This document shows, in pieces, positions 1 to 12,500 of a DNA stretch of 32,683 nt (position 1 is the first letter of the stretch; every line of letters begins with the position of its first letter). A program made the position numbers and the translations under genes. The DNA is taken from NCBI GenBank assembly GCA_023231445.1, contig JALNVF010000018.1, forward strand, positions 1-32,683, in the 5' to 3' direction. Under the pieces are notes generated by a model. It worked only from the letters and a program-made list of their open reading frames with translations, did no database searches and had not been told where the DNA came from. This stretch comes from Treponema sp. (GTDB lineage Bacteria; Spirochaetota; Spirochaetia; Treponematales; Treponemataceae).

Positions 1-120
1 CCGTTTGTACTGGGAACAGGAGGAATGTCGCATCTGTTTGAAAAAACTCCGCTGTTTGACCGCATCGTCCCGAGTCTGGTACTTGACGGACTCAGAACTG
101 CGCTTGAATTGAACAGATAA
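1..120 (+). CDS. coaX: Type III pantothenate kinase, C-terminal end (partial)
   Basis: The first 39 codons are open in frame 1 and end at TAA (118-120); the gene starts outside the window. The peptide contains LGTGGMSHLF followed by VPSLVLDGLRTALELN. This matches the C-terminal pattern of type III pantothenate kinases, where a TGG(L/M) segment is followed by a P-x-L-x-L-x-GL end. That enzyme phosphorylates pantothenate, the first step of coenzyme A synthesis, in the cytoplasm. Only the tail is visible, so another member of the same ASKHA-fold (Baf/CoaX) group cannot be excluded. It converges with the giant lipoprotein gene. The stop codon lies inside a perfect hairpin stem (111-142). Confidence 0.65.
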   Translation, partial: PFVLGTGGMSHLFEKTPLFDRIVPSLVLDGLRTALELNR

Positions 121-142
121 AAAAGGCTGCTTTTATCTGTTC
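111..142 (+). terminator. Hairpin spanning the stop codon of the coaX-like gene
   Basis: A perfect 12-bp stem, GAACAGATAAAA (111-122) with TTTTATCTGTTC (131-142), closes an 8-nt loop. The stem includes the TAA stop. No strong T-run follows the 3' arm, so this is either a weak terminator or an mRNA 3'-end stabilising structure. Confidence 0.4.
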
Positions 143-188
143 TCAGTACACGTATCTTCCCTGTTTACTGATAATGATCATTATTATC

Positions 189-297
189 AGCGGGCAGTAC
201 CTGTCCCAGTTAGCGGGTAGTACCCGTCTTAGTCAGCGGGTAGTATACTTCTTAATTAGTGGGTAGGTACCTTCCCAGCCGGCGGGTAATGCATATA
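189..297. repeat. 23-bp tandem repeat array with internal dyad
   Basis: Four full units (189-211, 212-234, 235-257, 258-280) and one partial unit (281-297) follow head to tail. All begin (a/g)g(c/t)GGG(t/c)A. Unit 2 holds a perfect dyad, CGGGTA-G-TACCCG, and the other units hold weaker versions. There are no unique spacers, so this is not a CRISPR. It could be a protein-binding array, a structured RNA tail or a slippage product. Confidence 0.75.
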
Positions 298-335
298 CCG
301 TACTGTATTCAGGTACGATTACGGGAACAGTACGG
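298..335. repeat. 9-bp inverted repeat
   Basis: CCGTACTGT (298-306) is perfectly complementary to ACAGTACGG (327-335), with a 20-nt loop, immediately after the 23-bp repeat array. It could form a stem in a transcript of either strand. No T-run is attached. Confidence 0.4.
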
Positions 336-399
336 GGACGACCGTGTACGGTTTACGCCCGTGACTGCGGCAGTATACGGATGACACCAGCGGCACAGT

Positions 400-419
400 G
401 CAGCAGCGAAAGCTGCTGC
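400..419. repeat. Perfect 8-bp hairpin with a 4-nt loop
   Basis: GCAGCAGC (400-407) and GCTGCTGC (412-419) flank the loop GAAA, which is a GNRA tetraloop if the plus strand is transcribed and TTTC on the minus strand. It lies about 110 nt beyond the stop of the giant minus-strand gene and could protect that mRNA 3' end, though it lacks a U-tract. Confidence 0.4.
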
Positions 420-529
420 AAAGCCGGCAGATCACTGTACTGATGCCGCACACGGCAGCTGAAGGAAACTGCCGGAATTTTCTGATTAACTTTCCCGACA
501 GTTACCTTCCCATATACCGCTTTTTCCAG

Positions 530-3500
530 TTACTTCTTCTGTCCCATTTCGATTGCACCAGTGTCGATACCGTAACCGATTATAGGATTGGCTGTATTGT
601 TGCCGTGCAGAATCGTTGCATTGCACACATTGAGCGTAGTATTGTTTACCGGACTTCCCGGGGATGTATCGCCTGTAGTCCAGCTGCTGCCAGATATAAA
701 TGCCTGAGCTACACCGACAGACGTTTTGTACAAACCTATATTTATCTGATCGTCAGTCGGGATATTCTTCGTTGGAACAATTGTCGTCTCCCATTTGCCG
801 GTATAAAAATCACTGCTGTCTGCACCAGACGGTACTGCTGTACTCGTCCAGTCCGGACAGTAGGCCATTTTAGCCGCAAGCGGTGTGCCCAGATACGAAT
901 TCAGCTGGTAACCGATATACGGCATCCAGACTCCATTCACTTTTGCGACATCAATCGTACACTTTGCACCGACTGAACCAAATGCATCGACAGTCACCAC
1001 CTGCGGAGCATTGGTTGTATCGTAACTTGAAAGATATGCATACTTCAAATTACTGCCCTTTATGTTGTCATAATACGCAAAATGGATTCCACCGTCACCG
1101 TCAACAGCAGTCTTTACGTTAATACCTCCGTTAGAATCGATTACGCGGGTTGTCCACGTATTACCGGAGGCAGGAGCGGTGTTGTACGCCATACACAACT
1201 TCATGTGCACAGAATCATACCATGAGACAACTGCAACAGGAGAAGCCGTGTCTTTACCAACGATTGAAAGAGAAACATATTTTCCTGCTCCGTATGTAGT
1301 CTCGCTGGAATATGCCGCTTTTGCGCCGCTTACTCCGCTTGCGGCCACGACCTGAACCGGAATGCCACTGTTAGATGAATAACTGTAATTTAAATATGAA
1401 TCAGTCACGTTAGAAGGGCGCGTAACTCCGTCGTTTTTAGCTGCTTGAGCATATCCTGTGTATCTTGAATTAACAGCGTCATCCAGACCATACGCATAGG
1501 TTTTTCTGTTGGCAAATGAACTCGGCTGCGTATAGGCGTTCGCTGTACTTGTTATATTGTTGTTTGTCTGTCCATCAATATTATCTGTCGTTGCTCCTAC
1601 TGTCCCCCACCGGAAACGCACCTGTTTAAACGGTTCATCGTAATATGCGATAAATACATATACAGGACTGCTTGTAGTAGGTGCAGTTGAAGAACCTCCA
1701 CTATATGACGTTTCCATAGACGGAGACTGAATGCGGTCAATATCAGTGGTCCAGCTGTAGTCAGCTATTTCAACAGAAGAAGAATCAAGACGGCTTGCAT
1801 TCATACTGTTGCAGTAATTCATATTTTGATCCATATCTGAAGAAATTACTGCACTCTCACGACTGAAGAACTGGAAGAATGCGGAAGCGTTTGCCTTCTG
1901 CGTATCGGTACACATTGCTGCGCCATATGAATAACCGTAACTGTCGAATGCAAATGTATTCTGACTGAATCCACCGTAGTTCATGCCAACAGGCAGTTGC
2001 GAATATGAACTGCCCGAAACTTTTGAATCGGCAGCCCAGTACCACACACCATTGTTATAGCTTGATGAACTGCTGGCATACCCCGGCATATTAAAATACA
2101 GAATCGAATTTGCAAACGAGAATCCAGGGATACCGGTTTTCGGGTTAATTTTCATAGTTACATATTGAGCCTTTCCGCTTACCGGTTCTGCGGCATCTTT
2201 AAACTGCCAGACATCAAGTACTGCATCATCAGTCAAAAGATTATTATTTACCCCGTTCGGCTGGGCATTGTATGCCGCACCGGAATCATCAGGATCTCCG
2301 TCACTGTCATATGCCGGCGCTGTATTACAATCATTAAGGGACGAAACAGTACCTGTCGTTACCACAAGGTTACCGGATGCAGAAGACGAAGTTATGTTTG
2401 TTTCCAGCTTGCTATCAAGAGCACTCAAGGCAGTACCGTTTACCGTTACGGTACTCCCAGAAATAATATTGAACCCGTTTATCGTTATGCCTTCACCCTC
2501 GCGTACCGGATAATGCCCCTGTGACGTGCGTGCATATACCGACGGTGCACTGCCGTAGTAACTTGAAAGATCAGTCGTTACTGACGTAATATACGGAACA
2601 ACGTCCACCTGGTACGTTTTCGATACCGAATGATACGCTGCATCATCTGCATATATTGTTATTCTCTTATCAAGCCCTGCCCCGTTGGCTATATTCTGTG
2701 TATCAATGTCAAGTTTCCAGTGCACTGTATGACCACTCTGAGTAAGCGAATCAGATACAATCCTGAAAGTCCAGCCGTCTGAATCTATCACCCCACCGGC
2801 AGTTTTACTTGAAGAGCCGCTTGCTAATAACCAGTCCCCTTTTGTATAATATGTAACATCACTTGCAAATGCTGTAATACTTGCAGCCGTATATGTACTG
2901 CCGCTCTTCGTGTAGTATGTTGTACTACTGTCATACACATCATCAGACGTAACAGCTGTATAATAATCCGTCTCAGGTGTATATGTTGCAAGCAGTGTCT
3001 TTTTTCCCGCATCAACGCCGTTTATTTTTATGCCGTCAAATGACGCATACAGTTTTGAAAGCCGCGTTTCATCATACGCAGTACCTTCTATGCGGATCTT
3101 CCCGGATACCTTCGGGTCTAAATCATATTCCCCATCTGTGGCGTTACTGGTAAAGACAGCAGTTCCGCTCGTATTCTTAACCGTCGCCAAATGTGCCGGC
3201 AGTTCTATATGACCGTTATCAGTACTGCCTCCGTATAAACTGTTCCTGCTGCTGCTGTTCCAGTAGAACGGCGTTATAGAAGCAGTCGGATTGTCGCTGT
3301 CGGTTACATCAACATCAAGATACACATTAACCCAGCAGCTCTGCGTATCACTACCGGCGGTACATTCTTCCGTGCTGTCCCAGAATGTTAATCCCATATA
3401 TTTTCCGGTTCCGTCACTTCCGCTGGTAAATACAGAGTCCGGTACAAGCAGTCCTGATTCTGAAGTAAAATTCGTCGCAGTTGAGTAACCTTCAAAAGTT

Positions 3501-6500
3501 GTCTGCTGCGCAAGTTTTACTGCATTTGTACCGACAGTCGTGCCTACCGTGCCGGTTGCGGCCTGTGTCAGCGTTGCATATTTACTGAATACACAGTAAA
3601 TATCCCCGTTACCACCGACAAATTCAGGAATCACTGCCAGACCGTTTTTGACTATAAATTTTTTCCCATATCCGTACACACTCTTTGACGTATCTATCGT
3701 ACCGTTTGCAACGGCCGTTTCACCGTTATCATCTGTTTCTGCAATTGAAGAATCACTTTTTACAGAATATGTATTAAATTCGGTTTTGTTTATAGCATTG
3801 TCACCGTTTAAATCGGTACCAAGATACAGTACGGCAAGCCGCGGCGGATTTGATTCTATTTTTGTACTTACAGTTGTAGTACTGATATTTCCGGCTTCAT
3901 CAAACGCTATAACGACGAGCGTTACAGGACCGTCAGGCATATTGTCTGCAAATATTGACGGCTTGCATGTCCATGTTGTAGTAGTCTGGGAAATAATTTC
4001 GGGCATACCGTCTCCGTCATCGCCGGATATAGTAAATACATGATTTGTTTTACTGGTCACTTCTTCAGTACCGGTATTATCAACTACCTGACAGTAGGGG
4101 AAAAATGCGGTTGTATATGAACTATATGTCCCCTCGATAACAGGACTGAATGTCACGGTATCTGTAGATAATGCAGTAATAGTACGGTACATACCCCCGA
4201 TATAAATAAGCCCTCCGTCCCGGACATGCGCATTGTCAGATATATCATCCTGTTCATACGTCGAAGCAGTTACCGTACCTCCTGTATACGTCTTTCCGTA
4301 CAGGGTCGTAGACGCAATGGCCTCACTGTCCATATCTGAAAGATTAACTCTGCTGTGAGCAAGAGAATTATCAGCAGTATAAGCAGTAGAGGTATCATAT
4401 GCTTCATTGTGCGTAATCATAGGATCGTAAATACGACCGTTAGTCGTATCACCGGGATTGCGTACAAAATAGAACAGCATCTTTTCAAACCCGGAACCTG
4501 CATCCGTAATTGCATCACTGAATGTATAACAGTAGTTGCTGTTCTGAATTACGTTTGCCGTTGAAACAGCTGCACTGTTATGCTGCGGCGTTCCGATTGT
4601 CGGTGCGGTATTGTCTATATTCAGATAGTAGAGCCCCTGAGAAGCCGCCGAACCGTCACTTATATTCACTTTAAATTTCACCGATGAGGCATCTGTCGGA
4701 ACCGGAATGTAATAAATATAGCCATATACACTGTCACTGCTCCAGGAGCCTGTTGTTTTCTTTACAGTCGTAGAAGATGAACTGCTTCCGTCATAAACCA
4801 GTGTATAGTCGGCGTTGTCTGCAGAACTGTAAATTGTAGTTTCCTTGTCGTCAACGGTATTGTTGTCTTCTGCTGATACGGCTAAGTACCACTGATTCTC
4901 CGAAGTGTTCTGTATATACCGGTATGCTTCATAGGTGTCGCTCCCCGTCTCGCCAGTAATTGAATCCAGATGTGCCAGATACAGATTATGGTTTCCCAGT
5001 ACCGGAGCATTTGTATCTATTATAATTTTGACCGCAGTGCTCCAGACGCTTATCTTGTTGTTGTTGTCAACGGAACATGCACGGACATAGATAGTCCTGG
5101 TCGTCCCGCTTGAGGCATCAAGCTCGCCGTATTTATTTATGGTTTCATACCAGCTTGTCGTATCAGAAGCCTTTATACCCCACCAGTCACTTTCAACACC
5201 GGTAGGACAACTAGATGCATCATAACGATTCGGCACACTGCCTAAATCGTCCAAAACGCTGACTGTATAAACAGTACTTCCGTTATAAGTAAGCGCCGCT
5301 AGTGCACCTTTGTCGTCGTTTCCGGTGCCGTTCTCAAATTTTCCGTCGCCGTCGTAATCTATCTGCAGATAGACAGACTTTACACTCACGTTGTCTTCTG
5401 CTTTTCCGCTGATTCTGATGCCCACTCCCATAATGGCTCCTGTTTCAGGATACTGCACTTCGCAGGTAGGTCTGTCGGCGTCAGGATTGTGAAGAATCGA
5501 ATAATTCCGGTAAACAAGCACGTTACCGGTTGAATCTTCTACCCGGTAATACACAGGAAGTCTGAAAACGGTTGAATTATCGTAGGTCGCAAGAAAAGAA
5601 TCTACTGCCAGATAATAACTGCTCGTGTCATATGTTTTTATAGTTGCTTCAGGAATGACTGCTTCAAAAGAAACACCGGAGCTGAAAATATTTGTACTCC
5701 AGCTGCTGCTCTCACCTGCCAGCGTATCATCATCCTCATCACGCTGGGTTGCAGTCGGTATCATCCACTGGACTTTGCTTACAGACGAACCGCCTGTATC
5801 GCTGACCGTTCCCTTCAGCGTAATACCCGAAGTTACAGACGATGCCGTGCTGTCGGAAGCATTTGTAGGAGACGTCGGAGTAACAGAAGGTGCTGTATTG
5901 TCAACTGCAAATGAATATGTCTGCACCGTTTTAAATCCGGTAACGTCGTAAACTGTAACAGAACCTTTTGCAAGACCGGTAGCATATTTTGAAATATCTA
6001 TTGCAGCAGACGTCCAGACAGTATTGCTGATTGAATACGTACCACCGCTGAGTGTCGTATAAGCTGTATCATCAGAATCTTTTATCTGAACAGCAGTACT
6101 AGCTGCAATACCGCATGCATCAGAGGAGGTTATCTGCAGTTGAATATATTTATTTGAACCGCCTGTTATTTTTGTCGTATCACAATCGCTGTATGAAGCG
6201 GAGGAAAGCGTGCTGGCCGTACCGCAGCGGATTTTTATCGAATCTATAGACGGAGGTTCGCTGTCTGCCGTATACGTTATTGCTTCAGTATTATCTGCAT
6301 TCGCAGCTGCATCCTCGTACAGAATGTACGGCATATAAAGCGTATCTGCGGTGCCGCTCACTGCATACGCAGTCCAGAACTCCGTTCCGGCTGTATCTTT
6401 TACATACAGATACACCGTGTTTGTTCCGTCACCTCCCGACGGAGTATAACTCCATGTTCCGTCAGATTCCAGGCTGAGTGTGCCCGACTGCTTATACTTA

Positions 6501-9500
6501 AGCCAGTCAGTGGAACTGGTAATTGAAGTTGGCGAAACTTTAAATGTACTGATTCCGTCGTCATCTATTATAGTTCCGCGGATCTCTGTCGTATACTTTA
6601 TGGTGCTGCCGCTTCCTGTAAGGTTGCTTATCTTTATGACAGGGCGGTCGGCGTTCTGGTTAACTGTCACAGAGGTCGTTGTAGAGTCAGTATTGCCTGC
6701 ATCGTCTTCAGCGCTCAGCTTAAAATAAAGCGTGCCGCTGGTTGTTGTAGAATCGGGATAATAGTTCGTAGTATCAAAACTGCTTATTGCCCACGTATTG
6801 TCTGATCCGATTGAAAGCGTATTGCTTGACGCTGATGAAGAATATGAAGCTATTTTCGTATAAGCAGAGTCGTCTTTTGAAACAGCTAATGTTGCAAAGT
6901 CAAGCCCCTTATTGTCTGATGCAGTTCCACTTAAACTGATTTTTTTATTAACGGTAGAACTTGCAGTCGGAGAGCTTATTTTTACGACAGGAGCAGTCGT
7001 ATCAAGATCAATCGAAAACAGTCCAAAGCTTGCGGTATTGCCTGCCGTATCTGTAAGTTTTACGGTAACCGTTCCGCTTACGGTCAAATCTGCCGCCGGG
7101 ATGGTAACAGAATATTCTCCCGAAGTCCCAGTTGCTGTCACTGCACCAGATACGGCTGTACTGCCTATCTTTGACAAAGCGGCCGAGTAAATGCCGCTCG
7201 GGTTTGTCCCGCTGCTGTCGGCTGCAGTAAACGTAAATGTTATATTCGATTTGCCGTTAGTAAGCTTCGTTGAAACGCCGGAAACGCCGTCAACTGTCCC
7301 AAGTGTACAGGTATCAGGTGCGGTCGTATCAACATTTGCAGTAATTGTCACAGCTTCTGTTCTATTGCCTGCAGCATCTACTGCACGTACATATACAGTA
7401 TTTGTTCCCTCTTTTGCAGTAATAGTGAAATTTCCGTTTCCTGTATCGATATAATTTGCATCAATACTTTCAGTACCTTCTGTAGGATTATATTGCAGTT
7501 TGGCGACTCCGCTTGTTTCATCGGCAGCCAGTGCGTCAATAATAATGCTTGTTGTACGGTAATACCATCCTGTATAACCACCGACAATTGATGTTGTAAA
7601 ATACGGTGTTCTATTTTCATATCCGTTTGTCTTCCATGTAGGTTTTGTTGCGTCCGCGACAACTGTACGGGTAAGTGTCGTTGTTTTTCCTGCGGCGTCC
7701 CGTGCAGTAATCGTATATACATGTGTACCATCAACTACGTCTCCGGTAGTACCAGTCGGTATAAGTGAACAAGACCATTTACCGTCGCTGACGGTCGGGT
7801 AATAAGTTCCTGCAGTTGTACTGTCCACTGTATCTACAACAGTGAGCGGATAGACAGAATTTGACTCATCCTTAGTCGCAAGTGCATTTGTATCACTCGC
7901 CGTTCCGTAAAGCGTAAACTTTGCGTTTGTAGTTTTTCCGCTTACACCGATTCCGTATCCGGTAGTCTCATCATATGCTTCCGTGAGCGAAGGATTTGAC
8001 TTGTCATAATAAAATGATATTGTTTCTTCTGTCGTATGAGAAAGTACATCGGTCGCTTTTACGTAAAGATTAAGAGTTCCCTCTTTTGCACCAGTTGCAA
8101 TACTCTTGCTCCAGCTTTCCCCTGTAAGAGTTACTGTCCCTTTAATCTGTTTAGATTCGTCTGTACTGCCGTCAGTTGTAACAATTGTTGAATTATCAGA
8201 TTTCCTAAGTTCATAATATACAGACTTTACACCTGCACCGGTGTCAGATGCCGTTCCTTTTATCGTTTTCGAATCAGATTCAACACTTTCATCAGCAGCA
8301 GGAGATGTGACATCAAGGACCGGACCCGTTGTATCCACCCGGACATTTACCGTCTTTGCCGTCGTGTTGCCCGCCTCGTCTGTTATCGTAAGTGTATACA
8401 CATACAGACCGTCATCGGTATGGTTGGTAGCCGCAGTCTGGCTGTATGACCATGATCCCGAAGCTGTTGGTGATGTTACTCCCGAAACTTCTGTTCCGTC
8501 TTTCGTTATTGAAAGCTCTGCACTGCTGAAGTTCGTCTCGGTAATAACACCGCCGAGCGTGAAGCCGTCCTTTGTGATATACGTCGTCCCTGCAGTAAGT
8601 GTTTTCGTTCCGTTTGCTCCGGCCGTATCATACAGATTGACATTCGAAGTGAGCGTCGTCGAAGGTGCGGTTGTATCTATGTTGTACGTTTTTTTCAGTT
8701 GTGTCGCACTGTTGCCTGCATTGTCTTCTGCCGTGAATATTACGCTGTAATGGCCGTCTGCCGCGAACGTATAATTCTTGTTGTAATCATAATAATAGCC
8801 CGAGCTGGAATATTCGCCTTTAAGCATGTCTGCTGCCGTTCCACTTTCTACTGCATACTGTACATCTTTGATGCCGCTTGAATAGGTTGTGCCGGCTGTT
8901 CCGGTATCAGCCACATGTACCTTAAGTGTCGGTGTCAATGTCGTGAACCAAGTGCTGTCCGTAACACTGCTTGTAAGCACAGGCTCTGCAGAATCTATGA
9001 TTGTCGAAAATGTCTGGGTCGTTGTTAATCCCGCTTCGTCCATTGCCGTCAGCGTAATGTTCCATGCACCTGCCTCAGGTATAGTAAATTTCCATGCCGC
9101 TGCATTATTTACGCCGGGCGTCGGCGTTGTGTTCATTGTTATACTTCCACTCGACGGTGTCACCGTAAATGTGTTGAGGTTCAAATCCGTCACAGTACCT
9201 TCCACGACCACTCCGGACGTCGTATAATACGACTCAAGTCCTGTTGCATCAGTACCGTTTACTTTTGTCACTGCTACAACCGGCTTTATTGTATCAATGT
9301 GTGCCGTGATTGTCGTACTGCCTGATACTGTCGTGTTTCCCGCCGCATCAGTCGCCTGCAGATAGATTGTATTCGTACCTTCAGCACAGGTTACTGTCGC
9401 CGTCCATGCACTTGAACCTTTCGTCATTGACGTCCACGTACTGTTGTCCGTTGAATAGCTTACCGTTGATACTCCGCTCACGTTGTCCGTTGCTGTAGCG

Positions 9501-12500
9501 GTTACTCCGATCGACTCCGTATTATACCAGTCGGTTGAGTCCACAGTAAATGATTTTGTCGTCGTAATTTCTGCACCGCTCAGTACTGGAGGTGTCATAT
9601 CTACTTTCACCGTACGGTACAGCGTCGTCGTCTTGTCCGCCGCATCCGTCGCTACTATAGTAAACATGTATGTTCCGTCACCTGCTATATCTTTTCCGGA
9701 ACCTACGGTAAACGTCCGGCTCCAGTTTGCTGAAGAAGGCTCACTTGCTATTGCACTGAAAGCCGCAGCAGCCACCGTGACTGTACTGTCTTCTGCTGAT
9801 CCTTTCCATGTTGTGCTTCCTGTCGTAATTTCCAGTTTGCTGATACTGTTCGTATCCCATACCTTGCCTGTCAGCGTGAAACTGCCGTTTGTCGTAAGTC
9901 CTGCTACCGTTATTCCGGTCTCAGAAAGATCAGGAGCCGATTTATCAAAATAGAACATTACCGGATCTTTATCAGTAGTCGTTTCATTGCCGAGAATATC
10001 CGTAGCTGTCATATACAGATAGACTGTTCCTTCTGTTGATCCAAGCGATGCATCTGCAAAGCTCCAGCTTTCTCCACTCTGATCCGTATTGCCCGATGCA
10101 AGAACAGTTCCCGCCTTATTTTTTATGGAATATGCTATATTCTTATTGCCTGCACCTGCGTCTGCAAAAGTACCGCGAAGGGTTTTTGTTCCGCTGTCAA
10201 CCGACTCATCCGCAGAAGGTGCCGTAACTGTTATGACCGGGCCCGTTGTATCCACACGGACGCTCACTGTCTCTGAGGTTTTGTTGCCAGCCTTGTCTGT
10301 TATCGTAAGCGTATACACATACAGACCGTCATCGGAATGGTCGGTAGCCGCAGTCTGGCTGTATGTCCATGGTCCCGAAGCTGTTGGTGATGTTACTCCC
10401 GAAACTTTTGTTCCGTCTTTCATTATTGAAAGCACTGCACTGCTGAAGTTCGTCTCGGTTATTGTTCCGCCGAGCGTAAAGCCGTTCTTTGTGATATACG
10501 TCGTCCCCGCAGTAAGTGTTTCCGTTCCGTTCGCCCCGGTCGTATCATACAGCGCTGCATCCGAAGTGAGCGTCGTCGAAGGTGCGGTTCCGTCGACATA
10601 TACGGTCAGCGCAGGGGTACTTGTTGTATTCCCTGCTGCGTCCGCTGCCGTAAACGTTACCGTATATGTCCCTTCTGTCAGGCTACTCATATCTATTGCC
10701 GCGCTCCAGGAGCCACCTGAAATTGATGCGGTTCCCGATGCTGCCGTCTCATTACTGCTGTTTACAGCTTTGTATGTTACCGTTGAAAGTCCGCTTCCCC
10801 CTGTGTCACTGACCGTTCCCGTGAATGTATGTGACGTCTTCTGCAGATACGCAGTATCTGCGGTAGATACAGAAGTCTTGTCCAGTGTCTTTAAATAGAT
10901 ACTTGGAGGAGTAATGTCGACGGAATAGGCTATTGCATATGTTGAACTCTGTCCGTATGCGTCTGTCGCTGTATAAATCACTTTGTACTGCCCGCTCGCT
11001 GCCGGAAGCGTTATGGTATCCGTCCATGCCGCACCTGACGCAGGCGCTGCACCTGCTGCAAGTGTCGGGGTTGATGAAGCCCCCGATGCACTTGATGAAT
11101 CGGAATACATGACATGGGCTGCACTGAGTGTCACCGTCCCGCTCCCGTCCGTTACAGTTCCGCTTACCGCCAGCGTTCCTGAGTAATAGCTTGTCAGGCT
11201 TGAAGCCGGCGTTACTCCGCTGAATGTCGGGGCTCCGTTGTCAACTGCCACTACAAAATAACTTGTTGTTTTCGTCCCGAATACAGTTTCGTTCTTGCTG
11301 TCGACTACTGTTATTTTGATATAATAAAGTCCCTGTGGCAGCCCACTGAATGATGCACCTGAAAGAGAATACGATGTTGAACCTCCGACTACTGTATTAT
11401 TAAGGATCGTATTGCTGTATTCTCCGCCCGAAGTTGTATCATACGCTATTGTAACCGAAGCTATTCCGTCGTCGTCTGTTATCGTTCCGAGCAGGCTGCT
11501 GTTACTTGTCGTTCCGAATATATTCGTTATCGATGCACCGCTCGTATATGCACTTTTTATGGCTTCTGCTGCCGTTATTGCCGTAGTTGCATTGCTCAGT
11601 GTTATTTTCGGAGCATCGGTTGTCTGGTCTATCGCATATGATACTGACCGGCTGCCTGTATTTCCTGCTGTATCCGTCGCTGTAAGTGTAAGTGTGAGCG
11701 TTCCACTGTATTGTGTCGTATCAACCGCCTGCGAGAATGAATATGCTGTTCCGGTATATACTGTTACCGGACTTGTATGGCTTCCTGTATCTGCTGCCGT
11801 CAGTACGACACTGCTCAGATTTGTATCCGATGCATTCCCGCTCACCGTTATCGTTCCGTTCACGCAGACAACGCTGTCTAAAGTACGAACTGCTGTCGGT
11901 GTAACCGACATTATATTCGCCGTTGGTAAAGTCCTGTCAACTGTTACCGTCAAAGTGTCCGAAACCGATTCATTTCCTGCCGCATCCACCGCATGTACAT
12001 AATACGTATATGTTCCGTCTGACGAAAAACTTAACACAGGAATATACAGCGTTTCCGGTGTCCATGAATCCGTCGTCGCCGTCGTTACTGCCGAGACTGC
12101 TGGACTGCCTGAACTGCTTGAGGATGAAGTTGAAACGTACAGCTTTACTGTGCCGCTCCCTCTGTCCTGCGCCGTTGCATTGACAAGCAGTCCGCTGCCT
12201 GCTTCAAGAGCAGTATACTCATCAGCTGAAATAAGTGTATCAGCTGCCGAAACTCCGGAAAGCTCTGGTGCCGTTCCATCAAGATATACTGTCAGTACAG
12301 AGGTACTTGCTGTATTGTCTGCCGCATCGGCTGCAGTAAACGTTATCGCATATGTTCCCTCGGGCAGGCTGCTCATATCTATTGTTGCACTCCATGTACC
12401 ATTCGAAATTGATGCGGTACCAGAGGCTACGGTCACATTACTGCTGTTTACTACTTTATATGTAACCGTTGAAAGTCCGCTTCCCCCTGTGTCACTGACC

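Larger units (their letters stand above)
121..529. other. Gene-free region between converging genes
   Basis: No credible coding sequence is seen between the coaX-like stop and the stop of the giant gene. The stretch holds a Fur-box-like palindrome (170-188), a 23-bp tandem repeat (189-297), a 9-bp inverted repeat (298-306 with 327-335), an 8-bp perfect hairpin (400-419) and a 6-bp hairpin (CGGCAG/CTGCCG, about 453-474). An open frame starting at 398 runs antisense into the giant gene and shows no protein-family signal. No terminator with a good T-run was found for the giant gene here. Confidence 0.6.

Noticed and set aside
189..297. CRISPR array
   Set aside because: The 23-bp units abut directly with no unique spacers, and no cas genes are near.
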